From assembly GCF_038397735.1 (NCBI RefSeq), contig NZ_CP151635.1:3658001-3722000 (forward strand): a stretch of DNA of 64,000 bases, written 5' to 3'. Shown here piece by piece: positions 33,230 to 48,230 of this stretch. The number at the start of each line of letters is the position of its first letter. The first letter of the stretch is position 1. The stretch comes from Microbacterium sp. LWH13-1.2 (GTDB lineage Bacteria; Actinomycetota; Actinomycetes; Actinomycetales; Microbacteriaceae). The notes beneath the pieces were generated by a model. It saw only the letters and a list, made by a program, of their open reading frames with translations. It was not told where the DNA came from and ran no database searches. Both the position numbers and the translations under genes were made by a program.

Positions 33230-33245
33230 CTGAGACCGGTCCCAG
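33230..33245. promoter_or_regulatory. LacI-family operator O3
   Basis: Identical 16-mer to O2, 35 bp further downstream (centre to centre), 61 bp before the chosen GH42 start. Three sites allow cooperative or looped repression. Confidence 0.8.
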
Positions 33246-33306
33246 TCGAATGAGTGACAGCACCCCGGGACACGCACCACGACCGCACCGACCCGATGGA
33301 GTGCCG

Positions 33307-35313
33307 ATGACCTCCCCTCACGCCTGGCCCGCACTGAGCGGAATCGCCTATGGCGGCGACTACAACCCCGAGCAGTGGTCGCCCGAGACGTGGCGCGAAG
33401 ACGTCATCCTGATGCGCGATGCCGGGGTCAACCTGGTCAGCGTCGGCATCTTCTCGTGGGCGCTCATCGAGGTCGCCGAGGGCGAGTTCGACTTCGCCTG
33501 GCTCGACGAGCTGCTCGACCTGCTGCACGCGAACGACATCAAGGTCGACCTGGGCACGCCCACGGCATCGCCGCCCGCCTGGTTCTTCGCGAACCACCCG
33601 GACGCCCACGTGATCGACCGCGAGGGTCGCACCATGGGCTTCGGCTCGCGCGGCATGGCCTCGCACTCGTCGCCGGCCTACCGCGAGGCGATCGTGCGGA
33701 TCGCGGATGCTCTCGCGGCGCGCTATGCGCAGCATCCGGCCGTCGTGCTGTGGCACGTGCACAACGAGTACGGCGTTCCCGTCGGTGAGGACTACTCGCC
33801 GAACGCGGTCGCCGCCTTCAGGCTCTGGCTCCAGGAGAAGTACGGCTCGCTTGATGCGCTGAACAGCGCGTGGGGCACCGCCTTCTGGGGTCAGCACTAC
33901 TCGGCGTGGGAGCACGTCGGAGCGCCCGCCATCGCCCCGAGCGTCGTGAACCCGGCTCAGCGCCTCGACTTCGCGCGCTTCACCGATCACCAGCTGCGCG
34001 CGTGCTTCATCGCCGAGCGCGATGCGATCCGCGCGCACGCCACGCAGCCCGTCACGACGAACTTCATGGCCAACCAGAGCTGGACCACAGACCTGTGGGC
34101 CTGGGGCCGCGAGGTCGACATCGTCTCAGACGACCACTACCTGTGGGCCGCCGACGAAGACGCGCACATCGGTCTGGCGATCGCGGCCGACCTCAGCCGC
34201 TCGGTCGGCGGGGGCAAGCCGTGGATCCTCATGGAGCACTCGACCTCGGCCGTCAACTGGCAGCCGCGCAACATCGCCAAGCGTCGCGGCGAGATGAAGC
34301 GCAACTCCTTCACGCACCTCGGCCGCGGGGCCGACGGCATCCTGTTCTTCCAGTGGCGAGCGGGTCGCTCGGGTGCTGAGAAGTTCCACTCCGCGATGCT
34401 GCCGCACGCGGGCACCGAGTCGCGGGTCTTCCGTGAGGTCGTCGATCTCGGTGCCGCGCTCGGCCGCCTGGGCGAGGTGCAGGGCGCCGCGGTCAAGGCC
34501 GACGTCGCGATCCTCTGGGACTTCGAGTCGTTCTGGGCGCAGGACCTCGAGTGGCGCCCCTCCGAAGACGTCACGCACGCGGCCCAGGTGCGCCGCTTCT
34601 ACGAGCAGCTCTGGCGAGACGGCATCACGGTCGACTTCGCCCTGCCGGGTCAGGACCTCTCGGGCTACCGCCTGGTCGTCGCCCCGGCGCAGTACCTGCT
34701 CAGCACTGCGGACGCCGCGAACCTCACCTCCTACGTCAAGGAGGGCGGCACGCTGCTCGTGTCGTTCTTCTCGGCCATCGTCGACGAGAACGACGCCGTG
34801 CACGCCGGCGGATTCGTCGCCCCGCTGCGTGACGCGCTCGGCCTCACGGTCGAGGAGTTCCTGCCCCTTCGCGAGGGAGAGAGCCACGGCCTCGACTGGG
34901 TCGACCACGAGGGCATCGTCGCCGATGTCTGGCAGGAGGACATCGCGCTCGAAGGGGCCGAAGTCATCGCGAACTTCTCGGGTGGACCCGGTGAGGGCGA
35001 GCCCGCGATCACGCGTCACCGTCACGGAGCGGGCACCGGCTGGTACGTCGGCACCCGGCTGGATGGGGCGGGAATGCGCGCGCTCCTCCACGAGGTCTAC
35101 GCGGATGCCGACATCGCACCGTCCGGCATCGCGGAAGGCCTCGAGGTCATCACGCGTCACGGCGACGACGCGGTCTACCGCATCGCCGTGAACCACCGCG
35201 AGGACGACGTCGAACTCGAAGCCGCAGGCGTCGAGCTCCTCACCGGCGCCGAGATCTCGGGCGTCCTGACCATCGCGGCGGGCGGCGTCGCCGTCATCCG
35301 CACCTCCCACTGA
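33307..35313 (+). CDS. ganA: Beta-galactosidase, GH42
   Basis: The 668-residue enzyme is read from ATG 33307 behind GGAG; the in-frame ATG at 33250 lies 4 nt from operator O3 and adds a tail without family similarity. The GH42 barrel shows GGDYNPEQW near the start, the acid/base E154 in WHVHNEYG and the nucleophile E310 in ILMEHSTSAVNWQPRN. A trimerisation domain and a small C-terminal beta-domain follow. No signal peptide, so it acts in the cytoplasm on imported galacto-oligosaccharides. The locus order (regulator, GH42, importer, GH53) matches the content of ganSPQAB systems; the symbol is by that analogy. Confidence 0.93.
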   Translation: MTSPHAWPALSGIAYGGDYNPEQWSPETWREDVILMRDAGVNLVSVGIFSWALIEVAEGEFDFAWLDELLDLLHANDIKVDLGTPTASPPAWFFANHPDAHVIDREGRTMGFGSRGMASHSSPAYREAIVRIADALAARYAQHPAVVLWHVHNEYGVPVGEDYSPNAVAAFRLWLQEKYGSLDALNSAWGTAFWGQHYSAWEHVGAPAIAPSVVNPAQRLDFARFTDHQLRACFIAERDAIRAHATQPVTTNFMANQSWTTDLWAWGREVDIVSDDHYLWAADEDAHIGLAIAADLSRSVGGGKPWILMEHSTSAVNWQPRNIAKRRGEMKRNSFTHLGRGADGILFFQWRAGRSGAEKFHSAMLPHAGTESRVFREVVDLGAALGRLGEVQGAAVKADVAILWDFESFWAQDLEWRPSEDVTHAAQVRRFYEQLWRDGITVDFALPGQDLSGYRLVVAPAQYLLSTADAANLTSYVKEGGTLLVSFFSAIVDENDAVHAGGFVAPLRDALGLTVEEFLPLREGESHGLDWVDHEGIVADVWQEDIALEGAEVIANFSGGPGEGEPAITRHRHGAGTGWYVGTRLDGAGMRALLHEVYADADIAPSGIAEGLEVITRHGDDAVYRIAVNHREDDVELEAAGVELLTGAEISGVLTIAAGGVAVIRTSH

Positions 35314-35431
35314 CAGCACGCCCCGCACGACCCTGCACCACCTCGAACCACACAGCAACACCCTGCACCACCCACTCACCCGGTCGCGATGACGCGCAGC
35401 GCATCGTCGGCCACGACAGATAGGAAAACGC

Positions 35432-36658
35432 ATGCGCAAGCACATCGGAGTCGGCGCACTCGCTCTGGCCGCGGCCGTGGTCCTCGCGGGCTGCTCCGCC
35501 GGCGCACCCGAAGGCGGCGACGACGCCGCATCCGGCGACGGCGCTGAACTCGTCATCTGGACGGATGCCGAGCGCGAAGCCGCGATCACCGCAGCCGCCG
35601 AGGCATTCGAAGAGGAGACCGGAGCCAAGGTCACCCTCGTGCAGAAGAACTTCGAAGACCTCCGCAACGACTTCATCGCGCAGGTCCCGACCGGCGAGGG
35701 CCCCGACATCACCGTCGGCGCGCACGACTGGCTCGGCGCACTCGTCGCGGCCGGTGTCGTCGACACGATCGACCTCGGTGACAAGGCGTCGGAGTTCGAG
35801 CAGGTCGCCCTCGATGCCATGACCTACGACGGCCAGCTGTATGCCATGCCGTACTCGCTCGAGACCATCGCCCTCGTGCAGAACGTCGACCTCGTCGGCG
35901 CCGAGGCCCCGGCCACCTGGGACGACATGATCGCGAAGGGTGTCGCCGCCGGCACCGAGCGTCCGTTCGTCATCAACACCGGCGGCGAGACCGGCGACGG
36001 CTACACGATGTACGGACTGCAGACATCGTTCGGCGCCCCCGTCTTCGTGCAGGACGACACCGGCTCGTACACCAGCGAGGTCGGCATGGGCGGAGCGCCC
36101 GGCGAGGCGTTCGCCACCTGGCTCGGCGCCAACGGCTCGAGTGGCACCGGATACATCTCGACCACGATCGACTACGACATCAACAACGAGCTGTTCGCGT
36201 CGGGCAAGGCCCCGTACACGATTCAGGGCCCGTGGGCGATCAGCGCCTTCGAGGGCGTCAACGTCGCGGTGAACCCGATCCCCTCTGCGGGTGGCGAGGC
36301 CGCCGCACCGTTCGTCGGCGTGCAGGGCTTCTATCTCTCGAGCAAGAGCAAGAACGCTCTGCTCGCCCAGGAGTTCCTCACGAACTACCTCGGCACCGAA
36401 GACGCGCAGCGTGCGCTCTACGAGGCCGACCCGCGCATCCCCGCCTGGTCGACCCTCGCCGAAGAGGTCTCGTCCGACCCGATCACGGCCGGCTTCGTGG
36501 CCTCTGCGCAGTCCGGCGTGCCGATGCCGTCGATCCCCGAGATGGGTTCGGTCTGGGACCTCTGGAACGCCGCGCAGGCGCAGATCATCAACGGCGCCGA
36601 CCCCGTGTCGACGTGGAACACCATGGTCGCCGACCTCGAGACGACCCTCGCCGGTTGA
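35432..36658 (+). CDS. ganS: Maltose-type ABC substrate-binding lipoprotein (galacto-oligosaccharide)
   Basis: The 408-residue protein starts at ATG 35432 behind ATAGGAAA. A lipoprotein signal ends in LAGC (C21). The mature protein is a family-1 extracellular binding protein: ELVIWTDAEREAAITAAAEA, GEGPDITVGAHDWLG, and PYTIQGPWAISAF. It should bind galactan fragments released by the secreted GH53 enzyme. The 118-bp gap after ganA contains two copies of CCCTGCACCACC 30 bp apart but no further operator, so it is probably read from the same promoter. Confidence 0.9.
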   Translation: MRKHIGVGALALAAAVVLAGCSAGAPEGGDDAASGDGAELVIWTDAEREAAITAAAEAFEEETGAKVTLVQKNFEDLRNDFIAQVPTGEGPDITVGAHDWLGALVAAGVVDTIDLGDKASEFEQVALDAMTYDGQLYAMPYSLETIALVQNVDLVGAEAPATWDDMIAKGVAAGTERPFVINTGGETGDGYTMYGLQTSFGAPVFVQDDTGSYTSEVGMGGAPGEAFATWLGANGSSGTGYISTTIDYDINNELFASGKAPYTIQGPWAISAFEGVNVAVNPIPSAGGEAAAPFVGVQGFYLSSKSKNALLAQEFLTNYLGTEDAQRALYEADPRIPAWSTLAEEVSSDPITAGFVASAQSGVPMPSIPEMGSVWDLWNAAQAQIINGADPVSTWNTMVADLETTLAG

Positions 36659-36665
36659 TCCTGCC

Positions 36666-36697
36666 GGATGGGGAGGGGCCCGAACCCCTCCCCATCC
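36666..36697 (+). terminator. Intra-operon hairpin between binding protein and permease
   Basis: A 13-bp perfect G/C-rich stem (36666-36678 with 36685-36697), loop CCCGAA, no U-tract. It sits between the binding-protein and permease genes. It is probably an attenuator or 3'-end stabiliser that keeps binding-protein mRNA in excess, as with intra-operon hairpins behind malE. Confidence 0.65.
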
Positions 36698-36722
36698 TGC
36701 GATCCGCAGACAGGACGCACAC

Positions 36723-38344
36723 ATGACGATCCAGGCACCTCCGACCGAGGCCCCCACCCCCGTGGTGAAGCCCTCGCGCGAGTCCCACGCCCGCCGCTTC
36801 CGCGGCCTCGGCTGGGGTTTCCTCATCAAGCTCGCCCTGATGGCGTTGGTCAACGCCTTCGGCATCATGACCGCGATCTCGGCCTGGAGCGCCGAGTCGT
36901 GGATCGTCCTCGGCGTCGTCGTGCTGCTGGTGATCATCGCCGACTGGGTGTACTTCACCCGCAAGGCGCTGCCGCTGAAATACCTGCTGCCCGGGCTGAT
37001 CTTCCTGCTCGTCTTCCAGGTCTTCATCTTCGGCTACACGGCCTACATCGCCTTCACGAACTACGGCACCGGCCACGTCGGCACACAGGAGCAGGCGGTC
37101 GAGGCAGCCCTGATCCAGGGCGAGCGTCGCATCGAGGGCTCGTCGGACTACCCGCTCTCGATCGTGCAGCGCGGCGGTGAGCTCGGCTTCGCGATCGTCG
37201 ATGACGAGGGCGACGTGCAGGTCGGATCCGCGACCGAGCCGCTGACCACCGCATCCGATGCCGAGATCGGCACCACCGGCGCCCCGAGCGAGGTGCCCGG
37301 GTGGGAGGTCGTCGCGAGGGCGACCGTGCTGACCGACCCGACGCTCGGCGCGGCGATCAAGGATCTCAGGGTTCCGGTCTCGGACGACCCGAACGACGGC
37401 TCGATCCGCACCCGAGAGGGCTCGACCGGTTCGGTCTACGAACCGACGCTGGTGTGGGATGCCGAGGCGCAGACGATCACCGACACGCAGTCGGGCACGG
37501 TCTACACGGCCACGGATCTCGGTGCGTTCGTGGCTGCAGACGGCACGGCGCTGCCGACGGGGTGGTCGGTGAACGTCGGATTCGCCAACTTCCTCAAGCT
37601 CTTCACGGACGCGAACCTCGCCGGCACCCTGCTGAGCGTCACGGTCTGGACCTTCGCGTTCGCGATCCTGTCGGTCGTGCTGAGCTTCGCCGTCGGACTC
37701 GGCCTCGCGATCGTCTACAACGACCCGCGCGTCAAGGGTCGCCGGTTCCTGCGGGCGCTGTTCATCCTTCCGTACGCGTTCCCCGCGTTCATGGCCGCGC
37801 TGCTGTTCCGCGGCATGTTCAACGCCGAGTTCGGCGTGATCAACGACCTGTTGTTCTTCGGCTCGCAGATCAACTGGCTCGGCGACCCGTGGCTCACCCG
37901 AGCCGCGGTGATCTTCGTGAATGTGTGGCTGAGCTACCCGTACTGGTTCCTCGTCTGCACCGGTGCCCTGCAGTCTCTGCCAGGCGAGACGCTGGAGGCC
38001 GCCGAGATCGACGGTGCGAACAAGATCCAGCGGTTCCGAGCGATCGTGCTGCCGCTGCTGCTCGTCTCCACCGCGCCTCTGCTGATCGCGTCGTTCGCCG
38101 TCGCGTTCAACAACTTCACCGTGATCTACACCTTCAACAACGGCGGGCCGGCCATCGCCGGCGCCCCGTATGCACTGGGCTCGACCGACATCCTTGTCTC
38201 GGCCATCTACGACGTCTCGGGCGTCTCGGGTGGTGCGGCCGATTACGGCCTCGCGAGCGCACTGTCGATCATCGCCTTCATCGTGGTCGGTCTCATCTCA
38301 GCGCTGAGCTTCCGACAGACCCGCAAGCTCGAGGAGTACCAGTG

Positions 38345-38345
<1 letters not shown>
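36723..38345 (+). CDS. ganP: Carbohydrate ABC permease, MalF type
   Basis: The 540-residue protein starts at ATG 36723. The first helices lie at about 32-52, 58-78 and 88-115; a large external loop of about 160 residues (the MalF P2-like loop) follows, then the transport core with the EAA motif EAAEIDGANKIQRFRAIVLP. The external loop probably contacts the binding protein. It pairs with the next gene. No ATPase gene is in the locus, so a shared MsmK/MsiK-type ATPase elsewhere must energise it. Confidence 0.92.
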
Positions 38346-42056
<3,711 letters not shown>

Positions 42057-42088
42057 CAGCACGAGAGTCCGGCATCCGCTGACCTGCG

Positions 42089-42163
42089 GAGAACAGGACG
42101 ACCGCCCCGGATCAGGAGAATCTGCGTGATTCTGTCCTGATCGGGGGCGGTCGTCCTGTTCTC
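42089..42163. terminator. Long bidirectional hairpin between galactanase and hydrolase genes
   Basis: A nearly perfect stem of more than 30 bp, outer arms GAGAACAGGACGACCGCCCC (42089-42108) and its complement ending at 42163, with short internal bulges and a small loop near 42123-42127. It lies between convergent genes ending at 42056 and 42209. Confidence 0.85.
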
Positions 42164-42208
42164 GAACGGCGCTGAGCGGCGCGCTTGTCGCTCTCGACCG
42201 GGGCCGGA

Positions 42209-43768
<1,560 letters not shown>

Positions 43769-43812
43769 TCAAGGCTCCTGTGCACCCGCCCGCTCGCGCG
43801 TATGTTGCGAGT

Positions 43813-44607
43813 ATGGAATCCCGGACGCAGGACATCGCCCGCCAGTCGTTCATCATCGCCGCGGCGACCTTCATGCTGATAGCCGCGGCCGTCGGATCCG
43901 GTGCCTTCGGCGGCACCTCGGTCAGTGAGCTGCAGGACGGAGCTCTGTCGGCGCAGGGGTCGTACCTGGCCCCGGCCGGCCCTGCCTTCTCGATCTGGTC
44001 GCTCATCTACATCGGCCTCATCGCGTACACCGTGTGGCAGGCGCTGCCGGCGCAGCGGGCCGACGAACGCCAGCGCGCGGTCGGCGGATGGATCGCCGCA
44101 TCGATGATCCTCAACGGACTGTGGCTCGTGACCGCTCAGTTCCTGTCGCTGCCGCTGACGGTCATCGTCATCGCCCTGCTGCTCGCGACCCTCGCCCGGG
44201 TGATCGTGATCCTCGGCCGCAGCCGTGCACGTACCTGGCCAGAGCGCATCGTCGTCGACGGAGCGAACGGCCTGCACTTCGGCTGGGTCACCATCGCGAC
44301 CGTCGCCAACACCACGGCCTGGTTCACACAGATCGCCCCCGAGAGCTGGGCCGACCAGGCCGAGATCTGGGCGGTCGCCGTGCTCGCCGTCGTGCTCGTG
44401 ATCGGCGTCGCAAGTGCCCTCGTGACCAAGCGCATCGCTCCCGCCCTGGCGACGGCGTGGGGTCTCGGCTGGCTCGCAGTCGGCCGCTTCACCGGCGAGC
44501 CCGAGAGCACCGTCACCGGAATCGCCGCCATCATCGTCGCGGTCGCCCTCGTCGCGGCAGGCGTCTGGGGAGTGCTGCGCCGCCCGCGCGCCGACATCGC
44601 GCTCTGA
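43813..44607 (+). CDS. Tryptophan-rich sensory protein (TspO-related) membrane protein
   Basis: The 264-residue protein starts at ATG 43813 (MESRTQDIARQ). It has about eight helices and repeated Trp-containing motifs such as SIWSLIYIGLIAYTVWQ, GGWIAASMILNGLWLVTAQ and LHFGWVTIATVANTTAW, the signature of actinobacterial proteins annotated as tryptophan-rich sensory proteins. It is longer than classical TspO (about 160) and its ligand is unknown; tetrapyrrole or pigment links are only by family. Single-gene unit. Confidence 0.75.
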   Translation: MESRTQDIARQSFIIAAATFMLIAAAVGSGAFGGTSVSELQDGALSAQGSYLAPAGPAFSIWSLIYIGLIAYTVWQALPAQRADERQRAVGGWIAASMILNGLWLVTAQFLSLPLTVIVIALLLATLARVIVILGRSRARTWPERIVVDGANGLHFGWVTIATVANTTAWFTQIAPESWADQAEIWAVAVLAVVLVIGVASALVTKRIAPALATAWGLGWLAVGRFTGEPESTVTGIAAIIVAVALVAAGVWGVLRRPRADIAL

Positions 44608-44638
44608 TTCAGCGCTCGGTCGCGAATAGCCTGTTCTC

Positions 44639-44911
44639 ATGAGTACGGATCAGCTGAGCTTTCACACCACGATCGGTGTCGAGGTCAAGGGCGAGACGTG
44701 GAGTTGCGTCGAGATACCCGGCTCCGCCGAGTTCTTCGGAACCGGGAAGACGGTCAGGGTCGACGCCCTGATAGACGATGTGAAGCTCGAGAACGTCGGC
44801 GCGATGGTGACCGGTACGGGTGGACACATGGTGTCGCTGAACGCGAAGGCGCGGAAGTCGCTGGGCAAGGACATCGGTGACACCGTCGAGGTCACCATCA
44901 TGAAGCGTTGA
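44639..44911 (+). CDS. DUF1905 domain protein
   Basis: The 90-residue protein starts at ATG 44639. It is all beta with EVKGETWSCVEIPGSAEFFG and ends with the family-typical LNAKARKSLGKDIGDTVEVT. DUF1905 proteins have an AbrB-distant small barrel; no biochemical role is known. It is a single gene, convergent with the kdp operon across element E. Confidence 0.8.
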   Translation: MSTDQLSFHTTIGVEVKGETWSCVEIPGSAEFFGTGKTVRVDALIDDVKLENVGAMVTGTGGHMVSLNAKARKSLGKDIGDTVEVTIMKR

Positions 44912-44922
44912 TCACGCACACC

Positions 44923-44999
44923 GTTCACAATTCAGCAGGAACCGCGTGCACGACGCCGCGAACCCGCCGGCCGCCGCAAGTTCATGCTGAGTTGTGAAC
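44923..44999. repeat. Inverted-repeat element, copy E
   Basis: Bounded by GTTCACAATTCAGCA (44923-44937) and TGCTGAGTTGTGAAC (44985-44999), with one T/G-type mismatch between arms. Length is 77 bp, the shortest full copy. It lies between the convergent DUF1905 and kdpE genes. The interior is G/C-rich with GCCGCGAACCCGCCGGCCG near its middle. Confidence 0.82.
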
Positions 45000-45027
45000 C
45001 GGGAATGACGAGAACGGCAGACCTGCC

Positions 45028-45699
45028 TCAGAGGACGAGCCGGTAACCCATCCCCGACTCGGTCAGCAGGTGTGCCGGTGCGCTCGGTTCGGCCTCGAGC
45101 TTCTTGCGCAGCTGCGACATGTAGAGCCGCAGATAGCCCGAGTCCGACACCTGCTCGCTGCCCCAGATCTCCTTCAGCAGATCCTGCCGGGTGACCAGGG
45201 CTCCGGGGTGCCGGGCGAGGTGCTCGAGCATGCGCCATTCGGTCGGCGTCAGGTGCACGCGCGCACCGGCGCGGGTGACGGTCTTGGTCGCAAGGTCGAC
45301 CACGACGTCGCCGAATCCGACGGTCGATTCGCCACCGGCCGGAACCGATCGACGAGACAGGGCCCGTAACCGCGCGAGCAGCTCGTCGACCTGGAACGGC
45401 TTGGTGACGAAGTCGTCGGCTCCGGCATCCAGCGCCTCGACCTTGTCGGCCGACCCGGTGCGGCCAGACACGACGATGATCGGCACGTTCGTCCATCCGC
45501 GCAGCGCCTGGATCACCTCGATGCCGTCGAGCCGAGGCATCCCGAGGTCGAGCATGATGAGGTCGGGGTGCGTCTGCGCGGCGGCCGCCACGGCGGCGGC
45601 ACCGTCGGGGGCGACGACGACCTCGTAACCGTGGGCGGCGAGCGTGATTCGCAATGCCCGCACCATCTGGGGGTCGTCGTCGGCGATGAGGAGCTTCAC
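45028..45699 (-). CDS. kdpE: KdpE response regulator
   Basis: The 223-residue protein has a receiver (DDD at residues 7-9, phospho-acceptor D51, K in FVTKPF) and an OmpR/PhoB DNA-binding wing ending LLTESGMGYRLVL. It overlaps the end of kdpD by 4 nt and closes the operon. It should activate kdp at low potassium or high osmolarity. OmpR-family proteins bind direct repeats about 11 bp apart; such a repeat lies upstream of this operon and upstream of the KimA-like gene. Confidence 0.95.
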   Translation of the reverse strand: MKLLIADDDPQMVRALRITLAAHGYEVVVAPDGAAAVAAAAQTHPDLIMLDLGMPRLDGIEVIQALRGWTNVPIIVVSGRTGSADKVEALDAGADDFVTKPFQVDELLARLRALSRRSVPAGGESTVGFGDVVVDLATKTVTRAGARVHLTPTEWRMLEHLARHPGALVTRQDLLKEIWGSEQVSDSGYLRLYMSQLRKKLEAEPSAPAHLLTESGMGYRLVL

Positions 45700-48230
45700 T
45701 CCGTCTCCTCCTGCGTGAGATCGGGCTCTGCCGCCAGGGGCAGCGAGATGACCATGGTGAGTCCACCGCCGGGGGTGTCCTCGGGTGTCAGGGTACCGCC
45801 CATGCCCTCGGCGAATCCGCGCGACAGGGCGAGGCCGAGGCCGAGGCCGGTGGTGTTGTCGGTGTCGCCGAGCCGCTGGAACGGCTGGAAGATCTCGTCG
45901 CGCTTCTCGGCGGGAACCCCCGAGCCGCGGTCGATGACACGGATTTCGACGTGGTCGCCGATCGTGCTCGTCGACACGATCACGCGGCTGTCGGCGGGCG
46001 AGTGACGGTGCGCGTTCGCGATGACGTTGACGAGCACCCGTTGCAGCAGCACCGGGTCGGCCGAGACGGCGGGCAGCCCGGCATCCAGCGCCAGCTCGAC
46101 GTCCGACGGACCGAGTCCGAGCTCGTCGACCGCGGCGAGCACGGGGCCTGCGACATCGAGTCGCATGGTCGAGACCGCCAGAACACCGGCCTGCACTCGG
46201 CTGACGTCGAGCAGGTCGGTCACGAGCGACGACAGGGTCGCGAGGCTCTCGTCGGCGGTGGCGAGCAGCTCTTCGCGATCGGATGCCGACAGGGAGTGCG
46301 CCCCGCGGAGCCCGCCGATCGCGGCGACGGCCGAGGCCAGAGGCCGACGCAGATCGTGACTGACGGCCGAGAGCAGCGCGCTGCGCACCTGATCGGTCTC
46401 GGCGAGGGCGGCCACCTCGCGGGCCGTCGCACGCAGGTCGGTGTGCTCGATGGCTGCGGCGAGCTGCGCGACGATCGCGTCGAGCAGGCGCCGGGCCGGA
46501 GTGTCAAGCGGTTCTCCGTGCAGTTCGAGCACCGCGGGCGCAGGCCCGGAGTCGACAGCGATCGTCGTGGAGCGGCCGTCGGGAACCGGTTCGCCGTCGC
46601 TCGCCAGCACCTCGCCGTCGGCGGCGAGCAGTCGCACCCCGGTGAGTCCGAACGCCTCGCGGGTGCGGCTGACCAGGGCGAGCACGGCATTGTCTCCGCG
46701 CAGAACGTTGCCGGCCACGGCGGCGAGAAGCTCGGCCTCGGCGGCTGCTCGCTGGGCGGTGCGGGCACGCCGGGCAGCCTGGTCGACGATGATGCTCACG
46801 AGAATGGCGATCACGACATACAGTGCAAGCGCGAGCACGTGCAGCGGATGCGCGATCGTGATCGTGAAGATCGGCGAGACGAACAGGAAGTCCAGCGTGA
46901 TGCCCGACAGCACCGCCGCGAAGACGGCCGGTCGCAGGCCTCCCACGAGGGCTACGATCACGACGAGCAGTTGGAAGGCCAGCACCTCGACCGTGATCGA
47001 CTCGGGACTGCGGAATGCGAACATCGCCCACGACAGCAGCGGTCCGACGACGAGTGCGATCACGAATCCGAGCACCTGACGACGCCACCCCAGCGCACCG
47101 CCGGTGATGCGGGGGAGTGCGACGCGTCCGCCCGCGGCGGCGTGCGTCACGATGTGCACGTCGATGTCGCCGGAACGGCGGATGACTTCGGATCCGATGC
47201 CCGGTCCGGTGAGTGCCGCTGCGAGACGACCGCGCCGGCTGACGCCGATCACGAGCTGCGTGGCGTCGGCCCCGTGCGCGAACTCGACGAGTGTGCCGGG
47301 GATGTCGTCGCCGATGATCTGGTGGAAGCTGCCGCCGAGCGACTCGACCAGCGAACGCTGTGCTGCGAGAGCACCAGGCGTCTCGTCGCGGAGTCCGTCT
47401 TGTGCTGCGACATGCACCGCGAGCAGCTCGCCGCCCGCCGACCGGGCGGCGATCCGGGCACCGCGCCGCAGCAGCGTCTCTCCCTCGGGTCCACCGGTGA
47501 GCGCCACGACCACGCGCTCGCGCGCCTGCCACGTGCCCTCGATGCCGTGGTCGGCGCGGTAGCTGCGCAGCGCGCTGTCGACCTCGTCGGCCAGCCACAG
47601 CAGTGCGAGTTCGCGGAGCGCCGTGAGGTTGCCGAGACGGAAGTAGTTCGACAGGGCGGCGTCGATCCGCTCGGCGGGGTAGACGAGTCCTGCCGACAGA
47701 CGGTCGCGCAGCGACTGCGGCGCCAGGTCGACGACCTCGATCTCGTCGGCGGCGCGCACCACGGCATCCGGGATCGTCTCCTGCTGCGCGATGCCGGTGA
47801 TCTTCTCGACCACGGCGTTCAGCGATTCGATGTGCTGCACGTTGACCGTCGTGACGACGTCTATGCCCGCGTCCAGCAGAATCCCGACGTCCTGCCAGCG
47901 CTTGGCGTTCTGCGAGCCGGGGGTGTTCGTGTGGGCGAGCTCGTCGACCAGGGCGATCTCGGGGTGCCGAGCGAGCACCGCATCCAGATCCATCTCGCTC
48001 AGCGGCACGCCCCGGTGCAGGTCGGTGCGACGGGGGACCTCGGGGATGCCGATGGTCTGCGCCGCGGTGGCCGCACGCTCGTGCGTCTCGACGATCGCGA
48101 TCACCACGTCGCGGCCCTCATCGAGCAGCCGGCGCCCTTCGACGAGCATCTCGAATGTCTTGCCGACCCCGGGGGCTGCACCGAGCAGCACGCGGAGTCG
48201 GCCGCGCCGCGGCATCCGCTCTGGCGTCAT
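45696..48230 (-). CDS. kdpD: KdpD sensor kinase
   Basis: The 844-residue kinase has the N-terminal KdpD domain with P-loop GAAPGVGKT (17-25) and DELAHTN (96-102), a Usp-like domain (about 235-365), four DUF4118 helices (about 383-482), a GAF-like region, the H-box SAVSHDLRRPLAS with H625, and a HATPase domain (GLGLGLALSRGF). It senses potassium limitation and ionic strength and phosphorylates KdpE. Start ATG 48230 shares a base with the kdpC stop. Confidence 0.96.
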   Translation of the reverse strand: MTPERMPRRGRLRVLLGAAPGVGKTFEMLVEGRRLLDEGRDVVIAIVETHERAATAAQTIGIPEVPRRTDLHRGVPLSEMDLDAVLARHPEIALVDELAHTNTPGSQNAKRWQDVGILLDAGIDVVTTVNVQHIESLNAVVEKITGIAQQETIPDAVVRAADEIEVVDLAPQSLRDRLSAGLVYPAERIDAALSNYFRLGNLTALRELALLWLADEVDSALRSYRADHGIEGTWQARERVVVALTGGPEGETLLRRGARIAARSAGGELLAVHVAAQDGLRDETPGALAAQRSLVESLGGSFHQIIGDDIPGTLVEFAHGADATQLVIGVSRRGRLAAALTGPGIGSEVIRRSGDIDVHIVTHAAAGGRVALPRITGGALGWRRQVLGFVIALVVGPLLSWAMFAFRSPESITVEVLAFQLLVVIVALVGGLRPAVFAAVLSGITLDFLFVSPIFTITIAHPLHVLALALYVVIAILVSIIVDQAARRARTAQRAAAEAELLAAVAGNVLRGDNAVLALVSRTREAFGLTGVRLLAADGEVLASDGEPVPDGRSTTIAVDSGPAPAVLELHGEPLDTPARRLLDAIVAQLAAAIEHTDLRATAREVAALAETDQVRSALLSAVSHDLRRPLASAVAAIGGLRGAHSLSASDREELLATADESLATLSSLVTDLLDVSRVQAGVLAVSTMRLDVAGPVLAAVDELGLGPSDVELALDAGLPAVSADPVLLQRVLVNVIANAHRHSPADSRVIVSTSTIGDHVEIRVIDRGSGVPAEKRDEIFQPFQRLGDTDNTTGLGLGLALSRGFAEGMGGTLTPEDTPGGGLTMVISLPLAAEPDLTQEETE

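Noticed and set aside
33250..33306. Longer start for the GH42 enzyme at ATG 33250
   Set aside because: The extra 19 residues lack similarity to GH42 starts and the ATG lies 4 nt from operator O3, leaving no room for a ribosome binding site.
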